From: Candidatus Cryptobacteroides faecigallinarum
Lineage (GTDB): Bacteria; Bacteroidota; Bacteroidia; Bacteroidales; UBA932
Direction: 5' to 3'
Length of the DNA stretch: 61,107 nt
NCBI GenBank assembly: GCA_017695015.1
Contig: JADIMD010000094.1
Span: forward strand, 1 to 61,107
Below the pieces are notes generated by a model that worked only from the letters and a program-made list of their open reading frames with translations, ran no database searches and had not been told where the DNA came from. This document shows, piece by piece, positions 37,304 through 47,254 of the stretch; position 1 is the stretch's first letter; every line of letters starts with the position of its first letter. The position numbers were made by a program, and so were the translations under genes.

Positions 37304-38602
37304 CTATTTTTCTTCCATTTCCGCATCGGCAGGGTTGCGCTTTACGATGACCTTGTCGATACGGGCCCCGTCCATGTCCACGACTTCGAAGGAGAAGTCA
37401 TTCCATTCCACCTTCTCCCCTGCCTCAGGCACATGGTCGAGCTCTTCGAGAATCAGACCTGCCACTGTAGTGTATTCAGAATCTTCCAGAAGATCGTCAT
37501 CAAGGTCGAAATGCCTAAGGAAGTCATAGATCGGGCACTGCCCGTCCACGAGCCAGCCGTCATTCCCCTGCCTTGCCACAATGTCTGGCTCCTCTCCGTG
37601 GTCGTTGACATTTCCCACGAGTTCCTCTATGATGTCCTTGAGAGTGATGATGCCGGAGCAGAGGCCGAACTCGTCGCATATCAGCGCCCTGCTGACATGA
37701 CGGCGTTTCATTTCTTCCAGGACTGTGTAGACATTCATGTTCTCATGGAAATATATCGGCTCATGCATCATTTTCTCCAGATTGAATGAACCTTTACCGA
37801 GATTGAGCACGAAATCTTTCAGGCTAAGCACGCCTATCACATGGTCCAGGTCTCCGTCAGCTACAGGATATTCCTCATAAAGGTTCTCCTCTATGGTCTT
37901 GCGGACCTCATTCTCGTCCATTTCCTTCTCCAGCCATACGATATCGCTCCTGTGCGTCATTATGGTGCTGACCTTCTGGTCTCCGAGAGTAAATACATTC
38001 TCCACGATGTCCTGCTCCATAGGAAGCACTTCCCCTTCATCGGTCCCTTCCTGTATTATCGAACGGATTTCCTCTTCTGTCACTTTTGTCTCCTGGCTCT
38101 GCAGACGCAATGCCTTTGAAATGAAATGTGTGGTCTTGGACAGGACCCATACGAAAGGAGAAGCTATCACCGAGATGAATTTCATCGGACCGGAAACGAA
38201 TTTCGCCACTTTTTCAGATGCGCTCATACCTATCTTCTTCGGGACAAGCTCTCCGAAAATCAAAGTGAGGAATGTGACTATGACCACTATTATACCCTTG
38301 GCCAGAGAATCTGCCGCACCTTCAGACATTCCTGCCTTTTCGAAGACATCGGCGAATTCAGCGGCTATCCTGTTGCCAGAGAAAATACCGGTGAGGATTC
38401 CGATGAGTGTAATTCCTATCTGTACGGCTGAAAGGAACTTGTCTGGATCCGAGGCAAGTTTCAAAGCTCTTTTTGCATTTCTGTTGCCCTTGTCTGCATC
38501 TGTCTGCAGATTGGATTTCCTCGCAGAGATAAGAGCGATCTCCGACATGGCAAAGAAGCCGTTCAGCAGGATCAGAAGAAGAATAATAAAAATTTCATCC
38601 AT
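37304..38602 (-). CDS. CNNM-type (DUF21) CBS-domain membrane protein, hemolysin/CorC family
   Basis: A 432-aa protein. The N-terminal DUF21/CNNM transmembrane domain (about 1-180) contains FFAMSEIALISARKS and FGELVPKKIG. A CBS pair follows (about 200-335, starting MTHRSDIVWL and ending GIITLKDIIEELVG), then a CorC_HlyC domain (WLVDGQCPIYDFL ... VAGLILEEL). Relatives handle Mg2+ or Co2+ efflux and its regulation by nucleotide binding at CBS. Hemolysin is a historical name. It ends 2 nt from the convergent ispG stop and starts 2 nt after psd. Confidence 0.85.
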   Translation of the reverse strand: MDEIFIILLLILLNGFFAMSEIALISARKSNLQTDADKGNRNAKRALKLASDPDKFLSAVQIGITLIGILTGIFSGNRIAAEFADVFEKAGMSEGAADSLAKGIIVVIVTFLTLIFGELVPKKIGMSASEKVAKFVSGPMKFISVIASPFVWVLSKTTHFISKALRLQSQETKVTEEEIRSIIQEGTDEGEVLPMEQDIVENVFTLGDQKVSTIMTHRSDIVWLEKEMDENEVRKTIEENLYEEYPVADGDLDHVIGVLSLKDFVLNLGKGSFNLEKMMHEPIYFHENMNVYTVLEEMKRRHVSRALICDEFGLCSGIITLKDIIEELVGNVNDHGEEPDIVARQGNDGWLVDGQCPIYDFLRHFDLDDDLLEDSEYTTVAGLILEELDHVPEAGEKVEWNDFSFEVVDMDGARIDKVIVKRNPADAEMEEK

Positions 38603-38604
38603 AT

Positions 38605-39261
38605 TTATTTCTTTAATTCGGCTATGACCGTTTCACAAGCTCTCACCTCATCCCCGACATTGACCTTGATATCGCTTCCCAAAGGAAGATACATGTCTAT
38701 CCGGGAGCCGAACTTGATTATTCCACATTGTGTGCCTTTGGTCTCCATATTCCCGACCTTGGCATAGCATACAATCCTTCTGGCGAATGTACCTGCAAGC
38801 TGCTTGAAGAAGACCTCCCCGAATTCGTTCTTCAGGGCGACCGAAGTGTGCTCGTTCAGCTCTGACGCCTTGGGCAGGAACGCAAGCAGATATTTCCCGG
38901 GGTGGTACTTATAATATGTCACCTGTCCGGAAATCGGCCAGAAGTTCACATGGACATTGAAAAAGTCCATATATACGGAGACCTGTATGCACTCTCCTTT
39001 GATATATTCATTCTCATAGACTTTCTCTATGATGACCACTTCCCCGTCAGCTACGGAAGTCACCACATGCTCTCCCTTGACCGTATCCCTGTGCGGAACC
39101 CTGAAGAAGAAGAATACGAAAATCATGAAAAAAATGAGAATGGCCGAAATAGGATACGACAGGAACGGAAATGGTATGAAATGCAGGTTCATGAATATCA
39201 GAAGCCCGCATCCAAGCCATATCGCAGCGATTGTCCCTAAACCGTCTCTGTGAATCGTCAT
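38605..39261 (-). CDS. psd: Phosphatidylserine decarboxylase (short form)
   Basis: A 218-aa membrane-bound pyruvoyl enzyme making phosphatidylethanolamine. Two hydrophobic segments (about 8-55) precede the catalytic domain. The FFNVHVNFWPISG block and the self-cleavage site GS at 185-186 (IIKFGSRIDMYLPLG) give the beta/alpha subunits and pyruvoyl group. This short type lacks the longer N-terminal of E. coli Psd and is common in Bacteroidota. Cotranscribed with the CNNM gene (2-nt gap). Shares a lipid theme with cdsA just upstream on the same strand, although it has its own -7 element. Confidence 0.92.
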   Translation of the reverse strand: MTIHRDGLGTIAAIWLGCGLLIFMNLHFIPFPFLSYPISAILIFFMIFVFFFFRVPHRDTVKGEHVVTSVADGEVVIIEKVYENEYIKGECIQVSVYMDFFNVHVNFWPISGQVTYYKYHPGKYLLAFLPKASELNEHTSVALKNEFGEVFFKQLAGTFARRIVCYAKVGNMETKGTQCGIIKFGSRIDMYLPLGSDIKVNVGDEVRACETVIAELKK

Positions 39262-39281
39262 GCTATCTCGTTTTCAGCCTG

Positions 39282-39289
39282 CAAAACTA
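39282..39289 (-). promoter_or_regulatory. -7 element of psd
   Basis: Minus-strand TAGTTTTG matches TAnnTTTG, 20 nt before the psd ATG, in the 60-nt gap after cdsA. Confidence 0.45.
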
Positions 39290-39321
39290 TAAAAAATCTT
39301 TGACATAGAAAAGGATGCGAA

Positions 39322-40152
39322 TCAAAGCAGGTCCACCATTTCCATGAATATTATCCCCATCGGCAATGCCGTCAGTGCGCTGTCGAAGCGGTCGAGATAT
39401 CCTCCATGTCCCGGAATGCTGTTGCCTGAATCCTTTACGGAATAATGCCTTTTCCATTGTGATTCTATCAGATCCCCGTACACTCCGGAGATATTTATCA
39501 CGACTCCGAGAGCTATCGACTTCACGAGATTAAGATTCAGCAGACCTGTATAATGCAGCACGATGGCAACGGCTATTGCCACTGCAAAACCTCCCCAGAA
39601 GCCGATCCAGGACTTTTTCGGAGAAATTTCGGGAAAGAGTTTCTTGCCGTATTTCTGTCCGAAGGTGCAGCCGAAGAGATATGCACCGACATCGGAGCCC
39701 CATATTATCGCAAAGAAACAGAGCAGAAGCAGTCCGTCATAGTTGCCGTGAGGGTCGAAGACTGCAAGGTTGGTCAACGACATAGGCACAGCAATATACA
39801 GGATGGCCGTGTAAAGGTTGGCGAACTTGCCGAACTCTGTCTTGTCCTTCACATAAAGGGAATCTATCATCACTATGAATATCGGGATGATGGACAGAAT
39901 CACCATTTTTCCAGGGATGTCATAGCTCTTGTACAGGAATGTAAGGGCAAACAGAGTGACAGCGGCTAAAATCGCCAGCATCTGGGAGAACTTGTAGGAA
40001 GTCCCCATTGTCATTCTGAAAAACTCGAACATCATCATTCCCATGATCCACAGCATCAGAGCTGCAAAAGAGAATTTGCACCACAGCAGTGCCCCTATCA
40101 TTACGGCAAGGAAGCCTATTCCTGAAAGCGTCCTGACTATCAGATTTTTCAT
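39322..40152 (-). CDS. cdsA: Phosphatidate cytidylyltransferase CdsA
   Basis: A 276-aa integral membrane enzyme making CDP-diacylglycerol. Hydrophobic helices run throughout, with the signature near the C-terminus: SQWKRHYSVKDSGNSIPGHG then GGYLDRFDSALTALP. DVGAYLFGCTFG and SPKKSWIG also match. The start at 40152 (MKNLIVRTLSG) is used; the frame is open further upstream into ftsH, but that extension is very basic and overlaps ftsH. Seven nt after the ftsH stop, so part of rsfS-ftsH-cdsA. Confidence 0.93.
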   Translation of the reverse strand: MKNLIVRTLSGIGFLAVMIGALLWCKFSFAALMLWIMGMMMFEFFRMTMGTSYKFSQMLAILAAVTLFALTFLYKSYDIPGKMVILSIIPIFIVMIDSLYVKDKTEFGKFANLYTAILYIAVPMSLTNLAVFDPHGNYDGLLLLCFFAIIWGSDVGAYLFGCTFGQKYGKKLFPEISPKKSWIGFWGGFAVAIAVAIVLHYTGLLNLNLVKSIALGVVINISGVYGDLIESQWKRHYSVKDSGNSIPGHGGYLDRFDSALTALPMGIIFMEMVDLL

Positions 40153-40159
40153 AGTACGG

Positions 40160-42205
40160 TTATTTGTCCTCGTCTGTCTTCTCTTTGCCGGAGTCATCTT
40201 TCTCCGCATTCTCTTCTGCATCTGCGCGTTCTTTTTCGCTCGGGTCGCCATTCCCATGATGTGCGCCTCCTTTGCGGGGACCGAGTATCTTCTCCACATC
40301 GTCAGAGAAGATAACCTCCTTCTCCATCAGAAGGGCTGCTATTGCGAGGAATCCCTCCTTGTGCTCCTCGAGTATGGACATTGTCCTGTCATGGATGAAC
40401 TGCACCAAAGTCTTGACTTCGTTGTCAATCATCTCAGCAGTCTTCTCGCTGTAAGGCTTTCCGAGTTCGAAACCTCTCGAACCTGTAGAGTCATAGAACG
40501 AAAGCGTGCCCACCTTGTCGCTCATGCCATAGTAGGTCACCATTGCATAGGCCATCTTCGTCAGTCTTTCAAGATCATTGAGAGCCCCTGTAGACGGCTG
40601 TCCATTCACGATTTCCTCAGCAACCCTTCCTCCGAGCAGAGAGCACATCTCGTCTATCATCTGCTCTTTCGTCACGAGCTGCCTTTCTTCAGGCAGATAC
40701 CAAGCAGCACCGAGAGACTGCCCGCGAGGGACGATTGTGACCTTGAAAAGAGGGTTTGCATAAGGCAGAAGCCAGCTTACGGTGGCATGTCCGGCCTCAT
40801 GATGGGCTATGGACTTCTTTTCCTCAGGAGTAATTATCTTGTCCTTGCGCTCCAGACCTCCGATAATCCTGTCCACGGCATCAAGGAAGTCTTGTCTGTC
40901 GATTTCTGGCTTGTTGCGACGTGCAGCGGTAAGGGCTGCCTCATTGCAGACATTGGCAATGTCCGCTCCGGAGAATCCAGGGGTGTGCTTGGCAAGGAAT
41001 GTAACATCGAAATCCTTGGCGAGCTTCAGCCCCCTCAAGTGTACATTGAAAATCTCTTCCCTCTCCTTCAGGTCAGGAAGGTCGACATGTATCTGCCTGT
41101 CAAAACGGCCGGCACGGAGCAGAGCCTTGTCGAGGATATCGGCCCTGTTGGTTGCAGCCAGGATGATGACCCCTGAATTGGAGTCGAATCCGTCCATTTC
41201 CGTAAGAAGCTGATTGAGAGTGTTCTCACGCTCGTCATTTGAAGAGAAGCCGCCGTTCTTGCTTCTTGCGCGGCCCACAGCATCTATCTCGTCGATAAAT
41301 ACAATGCATGGGGATTTCTCCTTGGCCTGGCGGAACAGGTCACGGACTCTCGACGCGCCCACCCCTACGAACATCTCCACGAAATCCGACCCTGAAATCG
41401 AGAAGAAAGGCACATTGGCTTCACCTGCCACAGCTTTTGCCAGCAGAGTCTTTCCTGTACCTGGAGGTCCCACGAGCAGGGCACCCTTAGGAATCTTGCC
41501 TCCGAGGGCTGTGTATTTCTTTGGATTCTTCAGGAAGTCCACAATCTCCATTATTTCCTCCTTGGCGCCATAGAGTCCTGCCACATCCTTGAATGTCACC
41601 TTCATGCTGTTTTTCTCGGCAAGTTTGCCCGTGGATTTGCCCACATTGAATATGCCTCCCGGACCGCCAGGACCTGCACCCATGCTCCTGTTCATTCCGC
41701 GGAACATGAAATACCACATGGCAATGAGAATCACAGGGAACAGGAACCATTCGAGGATCGTGCTCCACATCTTGCTGTCGTTCTCGATTACAAGCTTGAA
41801 TTTCTCCTGCTCGGGAAGGCTGTCGTTGAGCTGCCCGAACATTTCTTCCGCATTGAAGCTGCTGGAAACCAGGAAAAAGAAATGAGGAGACCTCGAAGGT
41901 ACATTCCCACCGAACTTGTCTGCGTACTTCTCCAGTTTCTCGGGTCTTATCGTGACCCTGCCTTCAAAATCATTCCTTATGAAGACTATTTCCTTTACAT
42001 CTCCATCTTCGACCATGGTCTTGAGATCTTCCCATTCGATTTTCTGGGGATTGGCCCCGCCCTGGTTGAAGAACATCCATATTATTCCGAAGATCAGCAG
42101 GATATAAATCCACGACATGTTGAATGTAATCCGTTTCGGCTTCCTTCCTCCGTTTCCGCCGTCTTCGAAATTCGGTTTGTTGCCCATCTGGCTATTGTTA
42201 TCCAT
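40160..42205 (-). CDS. ftsH: ATP-dependent zinc metalloprotease FtsH
   Basis: A 681-aa membrane protease. Order: polar N-terminus, TM1 ([15 protein letters not shown]), periplasmic domain, TM2 ([15 protein letters not shown]), AAA module with Walker A GPPGTGKT and Walker [13 protein letters not shown], second region of homology ending RAGRFDR, and the zinc site HEAGH at 469-473. The C-terminal tail is acidic/lysine-rich ([17 protein letters not shown]). It degrades unneeded and misassembled membrane proteins. Between rsfS (32 nt upstream) and cdsA. Confidence 0.96.
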   Translation of the reverse strand: MDNNSQMGNKPNFEDGGNGGRKPKRITFNMSWIYILLIFGIIWMFFNQGGANPQKIEWEDLKTMVEDGDVKEIVFIRNDFEGRVTIRPEKLEKYADKFGGNVPSRSPHFFFLVSSSFNAEEMFGQLNDSLPEQEKFKLVIENDSKMWSTILEWFLFPVILIAMWYFMFRGMNRSMGAGPGGPGGIFNVGKSTGKLAEKNSMKVTFKDVAGLYGAKEEIMEIVDFLKNPKKYTALGGKIPKGALLVGPPGTGKTLLAKAVAGEANVPFFSISGSDFVEMFVGVGASRVRDLFRQAKEKSPCIVFIDEIDAVGRARSKNGGFSSNDERENTLNQLLTEMDGFDSNSGVIILAATNRADILDKALLRAGRFDRQIHVDLPDLKEREEIFNVHLRGLKLAKDFDVTFLAKHTPGFSGADIANVCNEAALTAARRNKPEIDRQDFLDAVDRIIGGLERKDKIITPEEKKSIAHHEAGHATVSWLLPYANPLFKVTIVPRGQSLGAAWYLPEERQLVTKEQMIDEMCSLLGGRVAEEIVNGQPSTGALNDLERLTKMAYAMVTYYGMSDKVGTLSFYDSTGSRGFELGKPYSEKTAEMIDNEVKTLVQFIHDRTMSILEEHKEGFLAIAALLMEKEVIFSDDVEKILGPRKGGAHHGNGDPSEKERADAEENAEKDDSGKEKTDEDK

Positions 42206-42237
42206 CGGTAGATTTTTCTTTATTCGATTGAAAATGA

Positions 42238-42588
42238 CTATTCAGCGGCATATTCCTGCCTTGCTGCATCCGCCCACAACGACTCGAGGCGGTAGAATGC
42301 CCTGTATTCGGTCTGGAAAATATGCACTACGATGTCCCCGTAGTCGAGAATGATCCACAAGGCGTTTTCCTTGCCCTGGCTGCGGATGACTTTCCTGTGG
42401 CAGTGCTCGATCATCCTGTCCTCGACATTGTCCGCAATGGCAAGGACATTGGTGGTAGAGTCAGCGTTGCATACTATGAAATAATCCGAGATTGCAGTTC
42501 CTATCTTTCTGAGATCAAGCGATACGACATCCTGTCCTTTTTTCTCTATCATCGCATCGGCAATGACCTTCACTTCCTTATTCTCCAT
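42238..42588 (-). CDS. rsfS: Ribosome silencing factor RsfS
   Basis: A 116-aa protein of the Iojap/RsfS family that binds L14 (uL14) on the 50S subunit and blocks subunit joining in starvation. Core motifs are DLRKIGTAISDYFIVCNADS and HRKVIRSQGKENALWIILDYGDIVVHIF. First gene of rsfS-ftsH-cdsA, divergent from birA. Confidence 0.93.
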   Translation of the reverse strand: MENKEVKVIADAMIEKKGQDVVSLDLRKIGTAISDYFIVCNADSTTNVLAIADNVEDRMIEHCHRKVIRSQGKENALWIILDYGDIVVHIFQTEYRAFYRLESLWADAARQEYAAE

Positions 42589-42608
42589 TCAGTAAAAATA
42601 TTTATTGT

Positions 42609-42630
42609 TAATTTTGTGAGCACAAATATA
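42609..42630. promoter_or_regulatory. Back-to-back -7 elements for birA and rsfS
   Basis: Plus-strand TAATTTTG (42609-42616) points to birA. Minus-strand TATATTTG (42623-42630) points to rsfS. The two are only 6 nt apart, in the 75-nt divergent gap, so polymerases could compete. Confidence 0.45.
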
Positions 42631-42663
42631 CACAGAAGCCCAATATAATCAAAATCCGCACCA

Positions 42664-43422
42664 ATGAAAAGAGAGCATGACATAATATGGCATCAGACAA
42701 TAGATTCAACCAATTCCGAGGCTGCCAGGCGCATGTCAGAAATTGACAATCTGTCAGTAATCGCCGCTGAATTCCAGACTGCAGGGCGGGGCCAGAGGGG
42801 GAACAGGTGGAACAGCAAGGCTGCAGAAAACCTGACTTTCTCCATCATTGTCAGACCTGGCAAGGACGGCATACCGGCTATTCCTGCGGCAGGTCAGTTC
42901 GTCATAAGTGAAATCACAGCCCTCACAACAGTCAGATATCTTGACTCTAAAGGCATTGCTGCATCAATCAAGTGGCCCAATGACATCTACTTCAATGACA
43001 GCAAGATATGCGGAATCCTGATAGAAAACTGCGTCAGGGAGGGACTGCTGCTCTGGTCCATCTGCGGGGTAGGCATCAACCTCAATCAGGAAACTTTCCC
43101 GTCTGACATACCAAATCCAGTGTCGGTCAAGCTCATTACAGGAAAGGAGTGCATTCTGTCGGACGAACTTCTGCTGTGGACAGAATGCTTTGACCATGTG
43201 GCGGATCTGCTTTCAATGCCTGACGGGAAGGAGAAAATTGAAAGGATGTACCTCGACAAAATGTACAGGAAAGGCATCATGGCTGCCTACTTGGACACAC
43301 TGTCAGGTGAAACATTCTACGGATGCATACAGGGCATCTCTGAGACAGGGTGCCTGAGAGTAATGAAAGAGGACGGCTCCCTGAAAGACTTTGCTTTCAA
43401 GGAGATCCAATATATAATTTAG
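42664..43422 (+). CDS. birA: Biotin-[acetyl-CoA-carboxylase] ligase
   Basis: A 252-aa biotin protein ligase. The ligase signature GRGQRGNRWNS and the biotin-binding text STNSEA, SIKWPNDIYF and GVGINLNQ are intact. There is no N-terminal helix-turn-helix, so it is monofunctional and not a repressor. The C-terminal small SH3-like domain (GCIQGISETGCLRVM) is present. Single gene, convergent with rpe. Confidence 0.93.
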   Translation: MKREHDIIWHQTIDSTNSEAARRMSEIDNLSVIAAEFQTAGRGQRGNRWNSKAAENLTFSIIVRPGKDGIPAIPAAGQFVISEITALTTVRYLDSKGIAASIKWPNDIYFNDSKICGILIENCVREGLLLWSICGVGINLNQETFPSDIPNPVSVKLITGKECILSDELLLWTECFDHVADLLSMPDGKEKIERMYLDKMYRKGIMAAYLDTLSGETFYGCIQGISETGCLRVMKEDGSLKDFAFKEIQYII

Positions 43423-43438
43423 CGCTCTTGGGGAATCC

Positions 43439-44086
43439 TTATCGCAGAAGCCTCATTGCCGAAACAACTGCTGCAGGATCGGAAGAACGGAAGACAGAAC
43501 TGCCGGCAACGAGGATATCAGCACCGGCTTCAGCCAATGCAGCGGAATTTTTCGGTGATACTCCCCCGTCGACTTCAATCAGGCAGTCAGCACCATGCCT
43601 TACAATCTCGGCCTTGAGGGATTTCACCCTCGAATAGGTGTCTTCAATGAATTTCTGCCCTCCGAAACCTGCAAAGACAGACATTATCAGAAGATATCCG
43701 CATGACGATATATAAGGGTACAGCTTCTCGACCGGTATGTCCGGATTGATTGCAAGCCCGGGAACCATGCCGCAATCCTTGATCATGTCTATGACCGGAG
43801 CCGGATTTTCCACGGCTTCAAGATGGAAACTCAGCATCCTGACGCCGGCGTCTGCAAAACGCTTGACATATTTTTCTGGATGTACAATCATCAGGTGCGC
43901 GTCCATCGGAATCTTTGCCATCGAGGCGATTGCCTCCACGACAGGAAATCCGTAAGAAATGTTGGGGACGAATGTGCCGTCCATAATGTCGAGATGGAAA
44001 AGGTCCGCACAGGAATTGACCATATCCACATCCTTCCCGAGATTCAGGAAGTCGGCCGAAAGCATAGAAGGGGCAATCTGTACCAT
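43439..44086 (-). CDS. rpe: Ribulose-phosphate 3-epimerase
   Basis: A 215-aa TIM-barrel enzyme interconverting ribulose and xylulose 5-phosphate. Signatures: IAPSMLSADFLNLG, HLDIMDGTFVPNIS, MDAHLMI, MSVFAGFGGQKF and VDGGVSPKN. The ATG at 44086 (MVQIAPSML) matches the family start and lies 7 nt after the pepD stop. A longer form would need a TTG codon inside pepD. Confidence 0.93.
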   Translation of the reverse strand: MVQIAPSMLSADFLNLGKDVDMVNSCADLFHLDIMDGTFVPNISYGFPVVEAIASMAKIPMDAHLMIVHPEKYVKRFADAGVRMLSFHLEAVENPAPVIDMIKDCGMVPGLAINPDIPVEKLYPYISSCGYLLIMSVFAGFGGQKFIEDTYSRVKSLKAEIVRHGADCLIEVDGGVSPKNSAALAEAGADILVAGSSVFRSSDPAAVVSAMRLLR

Positions 44087-44093
44087 GGCTGTA

Positions 44094-45518
44094 TCAGCAG
44101 AATTCAACGACTATCTTGTCAAGCAGTTTCACGAACTTGTCCAGGGACGCCAGGTCGAGGCGCTCTCCCGGGGCATGGACGCCTCTGAGGGTAGGTCCGA
44201 ACGAAATCATGTCCAGGTCAGGGTATGTGTCAAGGAAAAGTCCGCATTCAAGCCCGGCATGGATTGCCCTTACGACAGGTTCATTGCCGAAGAGCTCCTT
44301 GTAGGCATCCCTGCTTATCTTGAGAATCCTGGAATTCATGTCAGGCTTCCAGCCAGGATATTCGTTCTCATGGGTGACTTCCGCCCCTGCGAGCTCGAAG
44401 CATGCCTGCATTTTCTCCCCTGCCGCCCTGCAGGCGCTCACTATCGAACTCCTCTGGCTCGAACCGATACGGACAGCACCGTCACCTGTCATCTTGACAG
44501 ATGCAAGATTGGATGAGGTCTCCACAAGACCCTGTATATCCTGACTCATTGCCAGCACTCCATGTGGGGCGCTGTAGAGGGCGGACACAAGTCTCTGCGC
44601 ATCGAAATCCGACATTGCCCTGTAATCTCCCGAAACTTCTTTGAACTCGAAAGAAAGATCGGGCTCGGATGATGAGTATTCGTTCCGGACATCTTCCGCA
44701 AACTGGGAGAACAGCCTTTTCATCTGTTCCCCGTTGTCCCTGACTGCAATGACGCAGCTCGCTTCCCTTGCTATTGCATTACGCTTGTTTCCTCCGTCTA
44801 TTGCACAAAGTGCGTAGCATCCGAGGGTCGAATACAGGAATCTCGCCATGAGCTGCACGGCATTGGCTCTTCCCTTGTCTATATCATCGCCGCTGTGACC
44901 TCCGATGCCGTTATATATTCTGCATGAGAACAGATTCACCCCTTCAGGCAGATCCGAGGAGGAATACCTGAAGACGGCAGTAGTGTCTATACCTCCGGCA
45001 CAGCCGACGAAAAGTTCCCCCTCGTCTTCCGAATCGAGATTGAGCAGGGTCTTCCCTGTGATGAAACCAGGTTTCAGGGCCTTTGCCCCGTCAAGTCCTG
45101 TCTCTTCGGATACTGTGAAGAGGCACTCTATGCGTCCTGTAGGACGGTCGCTCTCAAGAAGGGCAAGCTCTGCCGCAATGCCGATGCCGCAGTCCGCACC
45201 GAGAGTGGTGTCAGGCGCAACCATCCATCCGTCCTTGATCTCATATCTGATAGGATCTTTGGAAAAGTCGTGCTCTACATCGGAATTCTTTTCGCAGACC
45301 ATATCCGAATGGCTCTGGAGGACCAGTACAGGGATGTTTTCCTTTCCGGGAGATGCCGGCTTGACAATGACCACATTGCCGGCTTCATCGGTCCTGCACT
45401 CGAGGGAATGTTCTGATGCGAAATGCTGCAGATAAGCAATAATCTGCTCCTCGTGTCCCGACTCTCTCGGAATACGGGTGATATCCTTGAATATCTCAAG
45501 AACTCTGTTGGAATCCAT
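44094..45518 (-). CDS. pepD: Aminoacyl-histidine dipeptidase (PepD, M20)
   Basis: A 474-aa zinc dipeptidase. M20 metal motifs: LQSHSDMVCEK (first His/Asp), TTLGADCGIG (bridging Asp), SEETGLDGA (catalytic Glu and metal Glu) and NLDSEDEGELFVGCAGG. The bigger size and the CAGGID segment fit cytosol nonspecific dipeptidase/PepD rather than PepT or DapE. Unblocked dipeptides are the expected substrate. Likely an operon with rpe. Confidence 0.92.
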   Translation of the reverse strand: MDSNRVLEIFKDITRIPRESGHEEQIIAYLQHFASEHSLECRTDEAGNVVIVKPASPGKENIPVLVLQSHSDMVCEKNSDVEHDFSKDPIRYEIKDGWMVAPDTTLGADCGIGIAAELALLESDRPTGRIECLFTVSEETGLDGAKALKPGFITGKTLLNLDSEDEGELFVGCAGGIDTTAVFRYSSSDLPEGVNLFSCRIYNGIGGHSGDDIDKGRANAVQLMARFLYSTLGCYALCAIDGGNKRNAIAREASCVIAVRDNGEQMKRLFSQFAEDVRNEYSSSEPDLSFEFKEVSGDYRAMSDFDAQRLVSALYSAPHGVLAMSQDIQGLVETSSNLASVKMTGDGAVRIGSSQRSSIVSACRAAGEKMQACFELAGAEVTHENEYPGWKPDMNSRILKISRDAYKELFGNEPVVRAIHAGLECGLFLDTYPDLDMISFGPTLRGVHAPGERLDLASLDKFVKLLDKIVVEFC

Positions 45519-45555
45519 ATATCAGATATTTTAGAAGTCCTGCGGACTGTTGGCT

Positions 45556-46971
45556 CTATCGTGCCGAAGCGAGCATCTTTTCGATGTCGTTCACATACTG
45601 CTTGAAGGTCCTGTCGGTCGCCATCAGGTCAGACACCGTCGTGCATGCATGAAGCACCGTGGCGTGGTCCTTGCCGCCAAGCTCGGAACCGATAGTGGAC
45701 AGTGAGCAGTTGATATGCTGTCTTGTCATATACATCGCTATCTGCCTTGCCTGGACAATCTGCCGCTTCCTCGACTTCGAGAGCAATACTTCCTGCGATA
45801 TATTGAAATATTCACACACTGCGTTCTTCACCTTGTCCACAGTCATATCCTGCTTCTCCTCCCCTACTATTTTTTCAGTTATCTTTTCTGCGAGCTCTAC
45901 AGTCGCTTCCTTATGTGCAAGCGTCGCATTGGCTATCAACGATATGAGTGCACCTTCAAGCTCCCTGAAATTGCTGCGTATCCTTGTCGCAAGGAATATC
46001 AGGACATCGTCGCTGAGCTGGACGCCTTCCCTGAAACTCCTTGCCTTGAGCATAGCAAGCCTCGTCGCGAAATCAGGCTTCTGAAGCTCCACCGAAAGCC
46101 CCCATTTGAGACGGGAAAGCATCCTCTCCTCGAAGTTGTGGAGCTCTACAGGCGGTCTGTCAGAAGTGAATATCAACTGCTTGCAAGCCTGGTGAAGATG
46201 GTTGAATACATGGAAAAACGCATTCTGTGTTCCCTGGGTGGACAGCTCCTGGATATCGTCAATGATAAGGACATCCATCTTCATGTAGAATGCGAGGAAG
46301 TCGGTGAACCTGTTCTTCATCATCGCATCCATGAACTGTGTCTTGAACCTGTTGGCAGGCACATACAGCACTACAAGCTCCGGAAATTTTTCCTTAATCT
46401 CTATGCCTATCGCCTGGGCGATATGGGTCTTGCCGAGTCCTGGACCTCCGAACAGGAAAAGAGGATTGAACGCCGTCTTCCCCGGAGCCATGGATATGCT
46501 CTCCCCTGCAGTGATACCCATCTTGTTGCATTCGCCCTTGATAAGATTGGCAAAACAGTATACGGGATTGAGCTGCGGGTTGACCTGCACTCTCTGCGTG
46601 CCCGGATATACGAATGGACCCGGATTGGCTGCAGGAGAATATGTGGAGACGGATATCGTCTTGTTGACTGGCGGAAGCCCGTGCGCAGCCGGATAAGTCA
46701 TTGGCGGCTGTACAGACACCGGTCTTACCATATAGTTCAGCTGGGCTGCAGCCCCTATCTCTCTCTTGAGCACTTTCTTTATGACATCGAGGAATGATGC
46801 CTCAAGATATTCCCTGAAAAATTCCGAAGGGACTTCCACTGTCAGGGTGGCATCTGTCATGGATACAGGTCGGATAGGCTTGAACCATGTATTGAACTGC
46901 TGTGGCTCGAGTATTTGCTCGAAAACCCGGAGGCAGCTGTTCCATACTGTTATGTGTCTTTCCTGTATCAT
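45556..46971 (-). CDS. dnaA: Chromosomal replication initiator DnaA
   Basis: A 471-aa initiator. Domain I (VWNSCLRVFEQILEPQQFNTWF) starts the protein, then a P/S/N-rich domain II linker (about 105-145). Domain III has Walker A GGPGLGKTH (about 172-180) and Walker B VLIIDDIQEL. Domain IV has the DnaA-box-binding signature GGKDHATVLHAC near the C-terminus. It lies alone, with 283 nt of AT-rich sequence upstream. I saw no convincing DnaA boxes there, so I do not call an origin. Confidence 0.96.
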   Translation of the reverse strand: MIQERHITVWNSCLRVFEQILEPQQFNTWFKPIRPVSMTDATLTVEVPSEFFREYLEASFLDVIKKVLKREIGAAAQLNYMVRPVSVQPPMTYPAAHGLPPVNKTISVSTYSPAANPGPFVYPGTQRVQVNPQLNPVYCFANLIKGECNKMGITAGESISMAPGKTAFNPLFLFGGPGLGKTHIAQAIGIEIKEKFPELVVLYVPANRFKTQFMDAMMKNRFTDFLAFYMKMDVLIIDDIQELSTQGTQNAFFHVFNHLHQACKQLIFTSDRPPVELHNFEERMLSRLKWGLSVELQKPDFATRLAMLKARSFREGVQLSDDVLIFLATRIRSNFRELEGALISLIANATLAHKEATVELAEKITEKIVGEEKQDMTVDKVKNAVCEYFNISQEVLLSKSRKRQIVQARQIAMYMTRQHINCSLSTIGSELGGKDHATVLHACTTVSDLMATDRTFKQYVNDIEKMLASAR

Positions 46972-47254
46972 CCTGTCGGTTTAGATTTTCAGTTGTTAGG
47001 CCGTTCGTTTCAAAAAGGATGACAAAGATGGTGAAAAAAATGTTACAAAAAAAACCTTTTGCTATTGTATTATTAAAATAAAATACATGTAGTCGTTTGG
47101 AAAATTCGTAAACGATTAAATTCTATCTATATGAATATCAGTGCTTTACAAATGACAAAAATAGATAATCATGCTATAAAATAAGTATTTACGAATTTAT
47201 AATCATTCAAATTTAGATAACCTCGGTTTATCGCCGTTCCAGTGAGTTCAGAGG
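46972..47254. other. AT-rich gap upstream of dnaA, no gene
   Basis: No gene or tRNA seen. A 9-bp inverted repeat, ATTCGTAAA (47104-47112) and TTTACGAAT (47188-47196), brackets an AT-rich segment. A smaller one, TCGTTT...AAACGA, lies at 47093-47116. No TTATNCACA boxes on either strand. It may hold the dnaA promoter or operator. Confidence 0.4.

Noticed and set aside
40153..40299. N-terminal 49-residue extension of CdsA
   Set aside because: It overlaps the end of ftsH and is an unusual Arg/Lys-rich sequence; the ATG at 40152 matches the family start.
46972..47254. Replication origin upstream of dnaA
   Set aside because: AT-rich but no DnaA boxes seen; in several Bacteroidota dnaA is not at the origin. 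Kept only as a low-interest observation.
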